DNA of 38,922 bases. It comes from an uncultured Actinomycetes bacterium. Its GTDB lineage: Bacteria; Actinomycetota; Acidimicrobiia; Acidimicrobiales; Ilumatobacteraceae. The notes under the pieces were generated by a model. That model was not told where the DNA came from. It saw only the letters and a program-made list of their open reading frames with translations, and did not search any database. A program made the position numbers and the translations under genes. The first letter of the stretch is position 1. Every line of letters starts with the position of its first letter. This document shows positions 8,200 through 16,392 of this stretch, piece by piece. The stretch lies in NCBI GenBank assembly GCA_937902105.1, contig CALGTP010000631.1, positions 1 through 38,922 on the forward strand, given 5' to 3'.

Positions 8200-9402
8200 A
8201 TGTCCACAATGATCTTGACCGATGATGAGCAAAAAGTCGTTCAACTGACCGAGGAGTTGTTGCGTGAATTTCCTCCAAAGACCACTGACGCAGTGACTTT
8301 TCTCGGAGCCCAGTATGACAAAGGTTTGGCTTGGGTGCATTTCGAAGTCGGTTGCGGCGGGCTGGGTTTAAATCCGAAGTTGCAACGCCAAATTAACGAG
8401 CAGGTTTTGGCTGCTGGTGCACCGAATCCCGTAGGACGAAACCCGATTGGTCATGGCATGTGTGGACCAACGGTAGCCGCATGGGGTACCGCAGAGCAGA
8501 AAAAACGTTACTTACGTCCGTTGTTTACTGGAGAAGAAATTTGGTGTCAGTTATTTTCTGAGCCAGGTTCTGGATCCGACTTCGCTGGTCTATCGGCTAA
8601 AGGCGTACGTGACGGTGATGAATGGATTGCCAATGGTCAGAAAGTGTGGACCACTTTGGCGCATCTTTCCCGTTGGGGACTACTCATCGTGCGGACCGAT
8701 TCCGAAGCTGTGAAGCATGCAGGAATGACGGCCTTCGTTGTTGATATGCAAGCACCTGGCGTTGAGGTGCGACCGCTGTATCAAATTACTGGCGAGGCCG
8801 AGTTCAACGAGGTGTACTTCACCGATGTGCGTATTCCCCAGAACGAAATGCTGGGAAGCGTCGGCGACGGATGGCGGGTTTCTCTGACGACGTTGATGAA
8901 TGAGCGAGTCTCCATTGGTGGAGCGATTCCCGGTAAGGGTTCGGGCGCAATTCGCGAAGCCACAAAAGTGTGGAGTTCATTGTCTCAAGATGAGCAGGAT
9001 CCTGCCACGAAAGATGAGTTGATGAAGTTATGGATTCGTGCCGAATTGCTACGACTCACCAACATTCGCGCTTCTCAGAATCGCAAAATGGGCGATCCAG
9101 GTCCTGAAGGTTCAATCGCCAAGTTAGCGATGGCCGAACTACATAAGGACATTTATTCCTTCGCAGTCTCAATGATGGGGGCGCAAGGCATGTTGTTCCC
9201 GAGTGGATATAACAAGATTCGACCCGAGTTTGCCATGGGAATGGAAAATACCCAAAAGTCTTTCCTGCGTAGTCGCGCCAACTCTATTGAAGGGGGAACG
9301 AGCGAAGTCATGCGCAACATTCTTGGTGAGCGGGTCCTCGGGTTGCCTGGAGATATTCGCGTTGATCGCGATCGCGCATGGAGTCAAGTCCCTCGTAACT
9401 AG
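8200..9402 (+). CDS. acyl-CoA dehydrogenase family protein
   Basis: FAD-dependent oxidation of an acyl-CoA to the enoyl-CoA. The 400-residue length fits the family. Visible blocks are CQLFSEPGSGSDFAGLSAKG (FAD/substrate contact), GQKVWTT, a middle beta-domain with FTDVRIPQNEMLG, and the C-terminal SIEGGTSEVMRNILGERVLGLPG typical of actinobacterial FadE proteins. GGGAG lies seven bases before ATG 8200. The substrate chain length is unknown. Together with the acyl-CoA ligase at 5.8 kb and the crotonase at 38 kb it suggests fatty- or organic-acid catabolism, though the three genes are not one operon. Confidence 0.92.
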   Translation: MSTMILTDDEQKVVQLTEELLREFPPKTTDAVTFLGAQYDKGLAWVHFEVGCGGLGLNPKLQRQINEQVLAAGAPNPVGRNPIGHGMCGPTVAAWGTAEQKKRYLRPLFTGEEIWCQLFSEPGSGSDFAGLSAKGVRDGDEWIANGQKVWTTLAHLSRWGLLIVRTDSEAVKHAGMTAFVVDMQAPGVEVRPLYQITGEAEFNEVYFTDVRIPQNEMLGSVGDGWRVSLTTLMNERVSIGGAIPGKGSGAIREATKVWSSLSQDEQDPATKDELMKLWIRAELLRLTNIRASQNRKMGDPGPEGSIAKLAMAELHKDIYSFAVSMMGAQGMLFPSGYNKIRPEFAMGMENTQKSFLRSRANSIEGGTSEVMRNILGERVLGLPGDIRVDRDRAWSQVPRN

Positions 9403-9407
9403 ATAGA

Positions 9408-9818
9408 TCAGTGACCGGTTTGTAGCAAGATTCCGACGAACATTGCGACTAAAGATGTCAATAGCCCGAGGGCTCCACCCACGGCAATGGCAAATTTAGT
9501 TTGTCCGATGCTGTGAATGAAGGCGAACATCGCCGTTGCTACACCCATCAAGATGTGCACAAACATGGTGATTTGATATGCCGTCGAGAGGTCTGTGCTA
9601 TCAACTGCAAGAATATTCCAAATGCCAGTGACAACTAGGAGAGCAAAGGCTGGCCAGGCCACGCGGGCAAATGCGTGAGCAAGAATCTTGGTGCTATCTG
9701 CTGAGAAACGGCGCATCTTGGGAACGAGAACACCGATGACTATCTGCCCGCCAACCCAAACTGAGGCGCTCAGGATATGCAAGAACAATCGGATGGTCTG
9801 TGAACTTGGAGAAAGCAT
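9408..9818 (-). CDS. CopD-like integral membrane protein
   Basis: A 136-residue membrane protein with four hydrophobic segments, at about residues 8-28, 48-68, 78-100 and 110-132. The first segment, RLFLHILSASVWVGGQ, with histidine followed by WVGG, resembles the CopD-type copper resistance and related DUF families. Conserved histidines in helices 1 and 3 could bind haem or metal, but this is inference. Its stop codon lies five bases beyond that of the convergent acyl-CoA dehydrogenase gene, and its start is three bases from the ispH stop, so it is probably cotranscribed with ispH. Confidence 0.7.
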   Translation of the reverse strand: MLSPSSQTIRLFLHILSASVWVGGQIVIGVLVPKMRRFSADSTKILAHAFARVAWPAFALLVVTGIWNILAVDSTDLSTAYQITMFVHILMGVATAMFAFIHSIGQTKFAIAVGGALGLLTSLVAMFVGILLQTGH

Positions 9819-9821
9819 GGT

Positions 9822-10865
9822 TCACAAACTTGCAAGCACATAACTCGCACCCAAAGAGCGATCATCAACGCTTGGACGAGATGTCATTGAACCTCCACAC
9901 ATCGTGGTGATTGCAGTCTCGATGGCAATTTGCAGATCACGCAGATTGCGTGGTGGTGGGAAGTATTCGTCTTCATCTGTGATGCGCACTTCCTCAACAC
10001 CGTACAACGGAGCGAGTCTGGCGATCACCGCATCAACTAATTCTTCTGGCGCCGAAGCACCCGCTGTGACTCCCACTGTGCCGCTTAAGTCGGAAGGCAA
10101 TTCGTGAGCCGAATTCACTCGGAAAACTCTGGCGCATCCAGCCTCGCGTGCGAGGCGTTCAAGGGCTCGCGTATTTGATGAGTTAGCCGACCCAATGACG
10201 ATGATGGCATCACATCGAGGGGCCATGGACATTAATGCTGACTGTCGGTTTGTTGTGGCGAAACACAGATCGCTTCGCCCCGGTGTCCAGACTTGGGGGA
10301 AACGCTCTTGAACTCGAACAGCGACTTCGGCCCAATCTCGATGGGACAATGTTGTTTGGGCCAGCAGCGCGACTGGTTCTGTGAATTCGGGAAGCGCATC
10401 AACTTCAGAGATTGATTCAACTCGCGAAATTGAGTCTGGAGCAACAGCCATAGTGCCGACGGCTTCTTCATGGCCTTCGTGTCCGACATAGACAATGTGA
10501 AAGCCTTTGCCAACGCGAACCTTGACTTCGTGATGCACCTTGGTGACCAGCGGGCACACCGAATCAATGACCACAGAACCCCGAGAGCGTGCTGACCGCA
10601 CGACGTCTGGGGCTGATCCATGCGCGGAGAGCATGATCGGTGATCCTTCGGGGACTTCGTTTATCTCATCCACGAAAATCACACCCAATTGTTCAAAACG
10701 TTCAACGACTAACTTGTTATGGACTATCTCGTGGTAGCAGTACACAGGGGCATCAAAACTCCGCACCATCCAAGCCAGTGCCTTAATGGCCATCTCAACG
10801 CCAGCGCAGAAGCCTCGGGGTGCCGCTAAGAGCACTCGCTCAACCTTGGTGGTGACGACATCCAT
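9822..10865 (-). CDS. ispH: 4-hydroxy-3-methylbut-2-enyl diphosphate reductase
   Basis: Last step of the MEP isoprenoid pathway: an iron-sulfur enzyme converting HMBPP to IPP and DMAPP. The three cluster-binding cysteines are present: C20 in APRGFCAG, C104 in DSVCPLVTKVH and C201 in SDLCFATTNRQ. So are the HEIVHN and SAHGSAP histidine motifs, GHEGHEE and the final GVTAGASAPEELV. The frame continues upstream to 10937, but that extension would overlap the divergent gene and lacks family similarity; ATG 10865 (MDVVTTKVERVLLAAPRGFC) gives a normal 347-residue enzyme. The CopD-like gene follows after three bases. Confidence 0.95.
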   Translation of the reverse strand: MDVVTTKVERVLLAAPRGFCAGVEMAIKALAWMVRSFDAPVYCYHEIVHNKLVVERFEQLGVIFVDEINEVPEGSPIMLSAHGSAPDVVRSARSRGSVVIDSVCPLVTKVHHEVKVRVGKGFHIVYVGHEGHEEAVGTMAVAPDSISRVESISEVDALPEFTEPVALLAQTTLSHRDWAEVAVRVQERFPQVWTPGRSDLCFATTNRQSALMSMAPRCDAIIVIGSANSSNTRALERLAREAGCARVFRVNSAHELPSDLSGTVGVTAGASAPEELVDAVIARLAPLYGVEEVRITDEDEYFPPPRNLRDLQIAIETAITTMCGGSMTSRPSVDDRSLGASYVLASL

Positions 10866-10905
10866 AGGGATCAGGCTAATGCTCCACGGCTCTAGATGAG
10901 ATGGC

Positions 10906-10918
10906 GCAGGTAGCCTGC
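10906..10918. promoter_or_regulatory. short inverted repeat just before the DUF512 gene start
   Basis: A perfect 5-base inverted repeat around a 3-base centre (GCAGG, TAG, CCTGC) ends four bases before ATG 10923, exactly where a ribosome site would be expected. No clear purine-rich ribosome site is seen there. It could be an operator shared with divergent ispH, a small hairpin at the translation start, or chance. Confidence 0.25.
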
Positions 10919-10922
10919 ACGT

Positions 10923-12347
10923 ATGTCTGCCAAGCAATCTGCGCCCGTTGTGGTGGCGGTCACCCCGAATTCAGCTGCCGACATAGCCGGTATGCAACCA
11001 GGTGATGAAGTTCGGATGCTGAATGGGATGATTCCACGAGACATCATTGAATGGCGTCTGATTGCTGATGAGGCCGAAGTCGAAATCGATTTTGTGCGCG
11101 GTGGTATTGAACAACACACCATGGTGACGAAAAAGGCCGGCGAACCCCTTGGGGCAGAGGTTTCAAGCGCTCTCTTCGATCGAGTTCGGACTTGCGATAA
11201 CCATTGTGCATTTTGTTTCATTTATCAGTTACCCCCCGGCATGCGTCAGAGTCTGTATCTCAAAGACGACGATTATCGTTTAAGTTTCTTGTACGGCAAC
11301 TTCACAACCCTGACCCGTTTTACTGAGGCAGATCTGGAGAGAGTGATTACTGAAGGCTTATCGCCACTCAATGTCAGTATTCACGCAACTGATCCGACAG
11401 TGCGCAGTGAGATGTTGCGCAATCCGCGAGGCGGTATGAGTCTGCGCTGGCTCCGGCAACTTCTTGATCATGACATTTGCGTGAACGGGCAGATCGTTGT
11501 GTGTCCTGGGGTGAACGATGGAGACGTACTTGAAGATTCAATGATCGGAATTCTTGATCGTTATGCAGATCTTCATCATGTGGCCTTAGTTCCACTCGGT
11601 ATCAGTCGTTACAACACTGAAGCAACCATGCGCGCGCACACTCAAGATGAGGCGCGCGCTGTTGTTGAATTAGTTGAGCGCTGGCAAAAAATATTTCTCA
11701 CACACGTAGGTCATCGCATGGTCTTTGCGGCAGATGAGTATTACCTGATGGCCGACATGGCCTTTCCAGTCGGTGAAGATTACGAAGGTTTCGGTTTGCA
11801 TGAGGACGGCATTGGAATGGCGCGAACATTTGAGTGGGAGTTTGACGGTCGCTTAGATCTACCAACTGGTCCCCAAAGTGGTTTTTTCGCAGCAGTGGAT
11901 GGCGCTCCCGCCCAGGGCTACCGGGCCCCGCGAAATCCAGCAGGAGATACAGGTTTGCGCGGCTGTAGCGGTTCCGAACTTGGTGATTCGACGGGAGTCG
12001 CACTGTTACCCCGACGTACTGCTCCAGTAGGAATCCTGACCGCTCCCTATGGTGCAGAGGTGCTTCAACCCTTAATTGATCGCTGCGGTCGTGATGATGT
12101 ACGCGTCATCACGGTCGCTAATGATTTCTTTGGTGGCAACACTGCAGTGACTGGTTTGATGGTGGGCCAAGACATAGCCAAGGTTCTCTCAACGCAACCT
12201 CAAGGTCACCGCTATCTACTGCCAGATGTTTGCCTATCCGAGGGCCGTTTCCTCGATGGGCTCACGCCGCAAGATTTACCACGACCAGTTGAGGTCGTGG
12301 CAACAGACGGAATAGCCCTCCGGCGAGCATTGGAAGTGGCCAGATGA
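10923..12347 (+). CDS. DUF512 radical-SAM-like iron-sulfur protein with N-terminal PDZ domain
   Basis: A 474-residue protein with a PDZ-like N-terminus (VTPNSAADIAGMQPGDEVRMLNG, residues 14-35), a cysteine cluster CDNHCAFCFI with C91, C95 and C98 (the C-x3-C-x2-C pattern of radical SAM enzymes), the family sequence LPPGMRQSLYLKDDDYRLSF, and a C-terminal DUF512 domain containing RTAPVGILTAPYGAEVL and NDFFGGNTAVTGLMVG. The family is widespread in cyanobacteria, clostridia and actinobacteria, but the reaction is unknown to me. Its stop overlaps the der start by four bases (ATGA), so the two are translationally coupled. The linkage to der recalls clostridial genomes and suggests a role in ribosome or translation physiology, which is inference. 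Confidence 0.88.
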   Translation: MSAKQSAPVVVAVTPNSAADIAGMQPGDEVRMLNGMIPRDIIEWRLIADEAEVEIDFVRGGIEQHTMVTKKAGEPLGAEVSSALFDRVRTCDNHCAFCFIYQLPPGMRQSLYLKDDDYRLSFLYGNFTTLTRFTEADLERVITEGLSPLNVSIHATDPTVRSEMLRNPRGGMSLRWLRQLLDHDICVNGQIVVCPGVNDGDVLEDSMIGILDRYADLHHVALVPLGISRYNTEATMRAHTQDEARAVVELVERWQKIFLTHVGHRMVFAADEYYLMADMAFPVGEDYEGFGLHEDGIGMARTFEWEFDGRLDLPTGPQSGFFAAVDGAPAQGYRAPRNPAGDTGLRGCSGSELGDSTGVALLPRRTAPVGILTAPYGAEVLQPLIDRCGRDDVRVITVANDFFGGNTAVTGLMVGQDIAKVLSTQPQGHRYLLPDVCLSEGRFLDGLTPQDLPRPVEVVATDGIALRRALEVAR

Positions 12348-13699
12348 GCGAAGTATCAGAAGTGCAACTCCCAGTTGCAGTCATTGTTGGCCGACCGAAT
12401 GTCGGTAAGAGCACACTGTTCAACCGAGTCATTGGAGAGCAAGCAGCCATTGTTGAGGATCGACCAGGCGTCACTCGCGACCGCAAGGAACTTGAAGCCA
12501 ACTGGTTAGGTCACCGATTCACGTTGGTGGACACGGGGGGCTGGATGCCTGGCGGGTCAGAACTTGAAACCAAGGTCAGCCGTCAGGTTGAAGCCGCCGT
12601 GCGTCAAGCCGACTTGGTGATTTTTGTGGTTGATGGTTCGGTTGGTTTAACAGATGACGACGAGTTGATGGCCGCATGGCTCCGCAAGAGTGATGCTGAG
12701 GTCATGGTTGTTGTCAATAAGGCCGATAATGATCGCCGTGAGTCAGATCGTTGGGGCTTTTTATCATTAGGTCTCGGCGATCCGTACCCAGTGAGTGCGT
12801 TGCATGGTCGTCGCGCTGGTGACTTGCTTGATGAAGTGATTGCTCGCATGCCGAGTTCGCCGTTGAGCGACGAGTACATACCGAACTACGGACTCGACCA
12901 AGATTTGACGGCCGTTGGGGATCAAAAGACCCCGCGCGTTGCTTTGGTGGGCCGGCCAAATGTCGGTAAAAGCACTCTTTTCAACCGTTTGGTGGGGGAG
13001 GACCGGGCGGTCGTTCACGACATGCCTGGCACAACTCGTGATTCCATTGACACTTTGGTCGAGACCGAAGATGGTCCGGTGATCTTCGTCGATACGGCGG
13101 GTATGCGTCGTCGTTCGCGAATTGATGATTCGGCAGAGTATTACTCCCTAGTGCGTGCCTTGCGTGCAGTTGATGGATCTGACATTGCTTTATTTGTCAT
13201 TGATGCCACTCAAGGTATTACTGCTCAAGATCAGCGATTAGCAGAGCGCATTGATGCTGCCGGATGTCCGATTGTGATCATGCTCAATAAATGGGAACTC
13301 ATTGAAGATGCTGAAGAGCGCGAACGCATTGATCTTGAAGTGAAACGCAAATTGTATTTCGTTGATGACGCGCCAGTGTTGAAGGTTTCGGCCCTCACTG
13401 GTAAGGGTGTGCACAAACTTCGTCCCGTGTTGCAAGAGGCGATTTTGCAATATCACCGCCGAATTCCGACGCGTGACGTCAACCGTGTGATCGCAGATGC
13501 TCAGCAGCGCCAACCCGCTGGCGGCGGAGCCAAAGTGATGTATGCCTTGCAAGGGGCCACCGATCCTCCAACTTTCACCCTATTTGTCAACCGCGAGTTG
13601 CCACATACCTATTTGCGTTACCTCGAGCGCAGTATTCGTGAAGCATTTAATTTTGGTTCAACACCGCTGAAGTTGCGGGTACGTAAACGAAGCGATTGA
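12344..13699 (+). CDS. der: ribosome biogenesis GTPase Der (EngA)
   Basis: Essential double GTPase that assists assembly of the large ribosomal subunit. Two consecutive G domains are clear: GRPNVGKSTLFNR at residues 16-28 and again near residues 205-217. Each is followed by its DxxG (VDTGG, VDTAG) and NKxD-type motif (VVNKAD in the first domain, MLNKWE in the second, a normal variant). The C-terminal KH-like domain ends in FGSTPLKLRVRKRSD. The length of 451 is standard. The start overlaps the stop of the DUF512 gene. The zinc-ribbon membrane-protein gene follows after four bases. Confidence 0.97.
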   Translation: MSEVSEVQLPVAVIVGRPNVGKSTLFNRVIGEQAAIVEDRPGVTRDRKELEANWLGHRFTLVDTGGWMPGGSELETKVSRQVEAAVRQADLVIFVVDGSVGLTDDDELMAAWLRKSDAEVMVVVNKADNDRRESDRWGFLSLGLGDPYPVSALHGRRAGDLLDEVIARMPSSPLSDEYIPNYGLDQDLTAVGDQKTPRVALVGRPNVGKSTLFNRLVGEDRAVVHDMPGTTRDSIDTLVETEDGPVIFVDTAGMRRRSRIDDSAEYYSLVRALRAVDGSDIALFVIDATQGITAQDQRLAERIDAAGCPIVIMLNKWELIEDAEERERIDLEVKRKLYFVDDAPVLKVSALTGKGVHKLRPVLQEAILQYHRRIPTRDVNRVIADAQQRQPAGGGAKVMYALQGATDPPTFTLFVNRELPHTYLRYLERSIREAFNFGSTPLKLRVRKRSD

Positions 13700-13703
13700 T
13701 GTC

Positions 13704-13979
13704 ATGCCATTTTGTGAGGATTGTGCGAAATATTGGGCGCCTAGTGCAATGCGCGCTGATGGCACATGTCCAACCTGTGGGCGGGTTCTTGATAGCCCGC
13801 AGATTGCCAGCACATTGCCTACCTTTCGTCGAGTCACGGCGGAGAACATCGATATTCGCCGGTTGGCGAGTGGGCTAGATGATGATCAAGAACTCCCGAA
13901 GACTCCATGGCACTTCAAATTACTTGTCGCAGCGCTGTGCGTTTATTTGAGTTGGAGAATCGTTCAGATTTTTATCTGA
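13704..13979 (+). CDS. small zinc-ribbon protein with a C-terminal membrane segment
   Basis: A 91-residue product of unknown function. It begins MPFCEDCAKYWAPSAM and continues with CPTCG about 15 residues later, giving two CxxC pairs (C4/C7 and C24/C27) that should bind one zinc ion. A middle acidic linker follows, and the last 20 residues (FKLLVAALCVYLSWRIVQIF) form one transmembrane helix. This predicts a cytoplasmic zinc ribbon anchored to the membrane by its tail. It starts four bases after der, so it is probably in the same transcript and may function near ribosomes or the membrane; that is inference from position only. Confidence 0.75.
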   Translation: MPFCEDCAKYWAPSAMRADGTCPTCGRVLDSPQIASTLPTFRRVTAENIDIRRLASGLDDDQELPKTPWHFKLLVAALCVYLSWRIVQIFI

Positions 13980-14037
13980 ATAAGTAGGGGCTAGGGGCGC
14001 GGGCGTGTGCGGACGCTAGGCTCGCTTGCACATATCT

Positions 14038-14111
14038 CGGGCTGTAGCGCAGCTTGGTAGCGCGCTTGACTGGGGGTCAAGAGGTCGCAGGTTCAAATCC
14101 TGTCAGCCCGA
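14038..14111 (+). tRNA. tRNA-Pro (anticodon GGG)
   Basis: A complete cloverleaf: acceptor stem CGGGCTG with CAGCCCG, D arm GCGC/GCGC, anticodon stem CTTGA/TCAAG around the loop CTGGGGG (anticodon GGG, reading CCC and CCU proline codons), T stem GCAGG/CCTGT with loop TTCAAAT, and discriminator A. The CCA end is not encoded. T54 and A58 are present in the T loop, so this tRNA could be a substrate for the TtuA/TrmI enzymes encoded at 19.5-21.3 kb. A strong terminator follows eight bases later. Confidence 0.95.
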
Positions 14112-14118
14112 CACAATG

Positions 14119-14158
14119 ACGGCAGGCTCTGATTATTCGGAGCCTGCCGTTTGTTTTC
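14119..14158 (+). terminator. intrinsic terminator after tRNA-Pro
   Basis: An 11-base perfect stem (ACGGCAGGCTC at 14119-14129 with GAGCCTGCCGT at 14140-14150), a ten-base loop and a T-rich tail (TTTGTTTTC) form a textbook rho-independent terminator. It should separate the tRNA, and perhaps the der transcript, from the genes that begin at 14218. Confidence 0.9.
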
Positions 14159-14217
14159 TGTTCAATCCCGACACCGTAAAGCCCGTCAGCGGATGCTCTT
14201 GGCACTAACTTTGAGAC

Positions 14218-16392
14218 ATGCTGAGTACTCCTTCGACGTCGCGCACCCTTTCTGAAGCTGCCTCAAAAGCTTTGTTGCGTGCCGCTGGTGTTCCGATGGC
14301 TGACGAACGAGAGGTAAAAACTGCCCGTGAGGCCGCGTTGGCGGCCAGTGAGATTGGTTTTCCAGTCGTTGCAAAATTATGTGGTGATGCAATCGCTCAC
14401 AAGACCGAACGCGGGTTGGTGCGGCTGAAATTGGCCGATGTCGACGCCGTGGAACGTGCAGCGCTGGAGTTGCTCGCGGCAGCCACCGCCCAAGATGGTG
14501 AGGTCACCGTTTTAATCGCTCCGATGGTTCAGGGAAATCGTGAACTCATCGTTGGCGTTGTTCGAGATCCTCAATTTGGGGCCAGCGTGATGTTGGGTAT
14601 CGGTGGCATATTCGCCGAAGCAATCGCCGACGTTGTCTTTCGTCCAGCACCACTTGACAGGATCACTGCTCACGAAATGATTAGCGATCTAGCGACGCAA
14701 AAATTGTTGGGTGAGTTCCGCGGGGAGGCCTGTGTCGATCGAGAAAAGCTTGTGGACGTTTTAGTTGGTCTAGGTTCCTTAGCGCACAGCCGTTCTGATA
14801 TTGCCAGTATTGATATCAATCCGCTCATCATCGGATCTGATGGAGTGCCAGTGGCCGTTGACGCATTGGTGGAGATTGGTGAAGCTGATGCATCAATCGC
14901 AACTGCTCGGGCACGTCCAAGTGTCGAGCAGTTTCAGGCGCTCTTTGAACCGCGCGGGGTTGTTGTTGCTGGGGCATCAAGTCACCCAGGAAAGTTTGGT
15001 TTCGTATCCCTACATAATATTTTGGCTGGCGGTTTTAAGGGTCAGATATTCGGGACTAATCTGCAGGGCGAAAATGTTCTCGGGATCCAGACAGTTGCTG
15101 ACATTGATCAACTCCCGGAGAATTCAATTGATTTGGTTTTTGTGTGCACTCCAGCTTCAGCGAACCCAGCGCTTCTTCGGGCTTGTGCTGCCAAGGGAGT
15201 GAAGGCAGCGTTCTTGACATCCGCTGGCTACGGAGAAGCCGGGGCCGAAGGAAAAAAGGCGGAAGAGGAACTCATCGCTTTGGCGGATGAACTTGGCATT
15301 TTGCTGGCTGGTCCAAATGGTCAAGGTGTCGTGAGTACGCCAGCGAATTTGTGTGCACAAATTGTGGCGCCGTATCCTCCTGCTGGTCACATCGGCGTCG
15401 CCAGTCAGAGTGGCAACTTTGTCTCGAGTTTCTTGAATTGGTCGCGTTCATCAGGCGTGGGCATCAGTCGCGCAGTGTCTGCTGGAAATGCGGCAGCCGT
15501 CACCGTGGCGGATTATCTGGATTTTTACGCCGATGATGAAGCGACAGCGGTTGGGCTCGCCTATCTCGAAGGAATCAGTGACGGCCGTTCGTTGATGACA
15601 CGTCTAGCTGGTGTGGCTGCCCGTAAACCATTGGTTCTAGTGAAGGGCGGTGCCACTGAGAGTGGAGCACACGCAGCGGCTTCGCATACTGGAGCGTTAG
15701 CAGCCAATGACAAAGTTTTTGATGGCTTTTGTCGGGCAGCCGGAATTACGCGTGCAGAAACAGTTGAGGAAGCCTTTGAAGCGGCGGCGACTTTTGCAAC
15801 GCAGCCGCTACCGAAAGGTCCCAATGTTGTGATTATGACGACTGCTGGCGGATGGGGCGTTGTGACTTCGGATGCTTTGGCGCGGGACGGACTCTTGAAG
15901 CTGTTGGAACTTCCAGAGGACCTCAAGGCACAGATTGATGGCAAACTTCCTCCTCGTTGGAGTAAGGCAAACCCCGTCGATTGTGCAGGCGGAGAAACAC
16001 GCGACACAATCCCGGAAGTTTTAGAAATGATTGCACTTCACCCCGATGTGGATGCAGTGATTTATCTCGGTCTTGGCATTCAATCGAATCAGGCTCGTTT
16101 ACTGCGTGAAGGTGGTTTTTATCCCGATCATGGGATCGAGCGGATCGTGGCTTATCACGAGCGGCAAGATGAACGTTTTGCACTTGCTGCTGACGAACTG
16201 TCACGGCGTACCGGCAAGCCGATTTTGACAGCCACAGAACTTGCGGTGGCCGATCCCGATAACCCTGGGCCACTCACCGTGCGTGCTACGGGACGCCTGT
16301 GTTACGCCTCGGGTAATCGCGCAGTGACCGCTCTTGGGCATCTCTATCGGGCCGCTGAATTTCGCGCGCGCCGTGGATGGTCAGTCGACTGA
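14218..16392 (+). CDS. acyl-CoA synthetase (NDP-forming), fused beta-alpha subunits
   Basis: Interconverts an acyl-CoA and its acid with ADP/ATP or GDP/GTP. The 724-residue protein begins with an ATP-grasp domain (about residues 1-225, with FPVVAKLCGDAIAHKTERG and SIDINPLI) and continues with a CoA-binding Rossmann domain (FEPRGVVVAGASSHPGKFG) and two succinyl-CoA-ligase-like domains. The phosphorylated active-site histidine is H490 in ASHTGALA. Having the ATP-grasp domain first is the reverse of the order in several archaeal acetyl-CoA synthetases but is known in the family. The acid used is unknown. Its stop overlaps the next gene's start in TGATG, so it opens a long coupled gene run. Confidence 0.9.
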   Translation: MLSTPSTSRTLSEAASKALLRAAGVPMADEREVKTAREAALAASEIGFPVVAKLCGDAIAHKTERGLVRLKLADVDAVERAALELLAAATAQDGEVTVLIAPMVQGNRELIVGVVRDPQFGASVMLGIGGIFAEAIADVVFRPAPLDRITAHEMISDLATQKLLGEFRGEACVDREKLVDVLVGLGSLAHSRSDIASIDINPLIIGSDGVPVAVDALVEIGEADASIATARARPSVEQFQALFEPRGVVVAGASSHPGKFGFVSLHNILAGGFKGQIFGTNLQGENVLGIQTVADIDQLPENSIDLVFVCTPASANPALLRACAAKGVKAAFLTSAGYGEAGAEGKKAEEELIALADELGILLAGPNGQGVVSTPANLCAQIVAPYPPAGHIGVASQSGNFVSSFLNWSRSSGVGISRAVSAGNAAAVTVADYLDFYADDEATAVGLAYLEGISDGRSLMTRLAGVAARKPLVLVKGGATESGAHAAASHTGALAANDKVFDGFCRAAGITRAETVEEAFEAAATFATQPLPKGPNVVIMTTAGGWGVVTSDALARDGLLKLLELPEDLKAQIDGKLPPRWSKANPVDCAGGETRDTIPEVLEMIALHPDVDAVIYLGLGIQSNQARLLREGGFYPDHGIERIVAYHERQDERFALAADELSRRTGKPILTATELAVADPDNPGPLTVRATGRLCYASGNRAVTALGHLYRAAEFRARRGWSVD

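Noticed and set aside
15561-16007. A 148-codon minus-strand frame inside the NDP-forming synthetase gene
   Set aside because: Its Ala/Ser/Pro-rich composition is that of an antisense reading of a GC-richer gene, with no domain.
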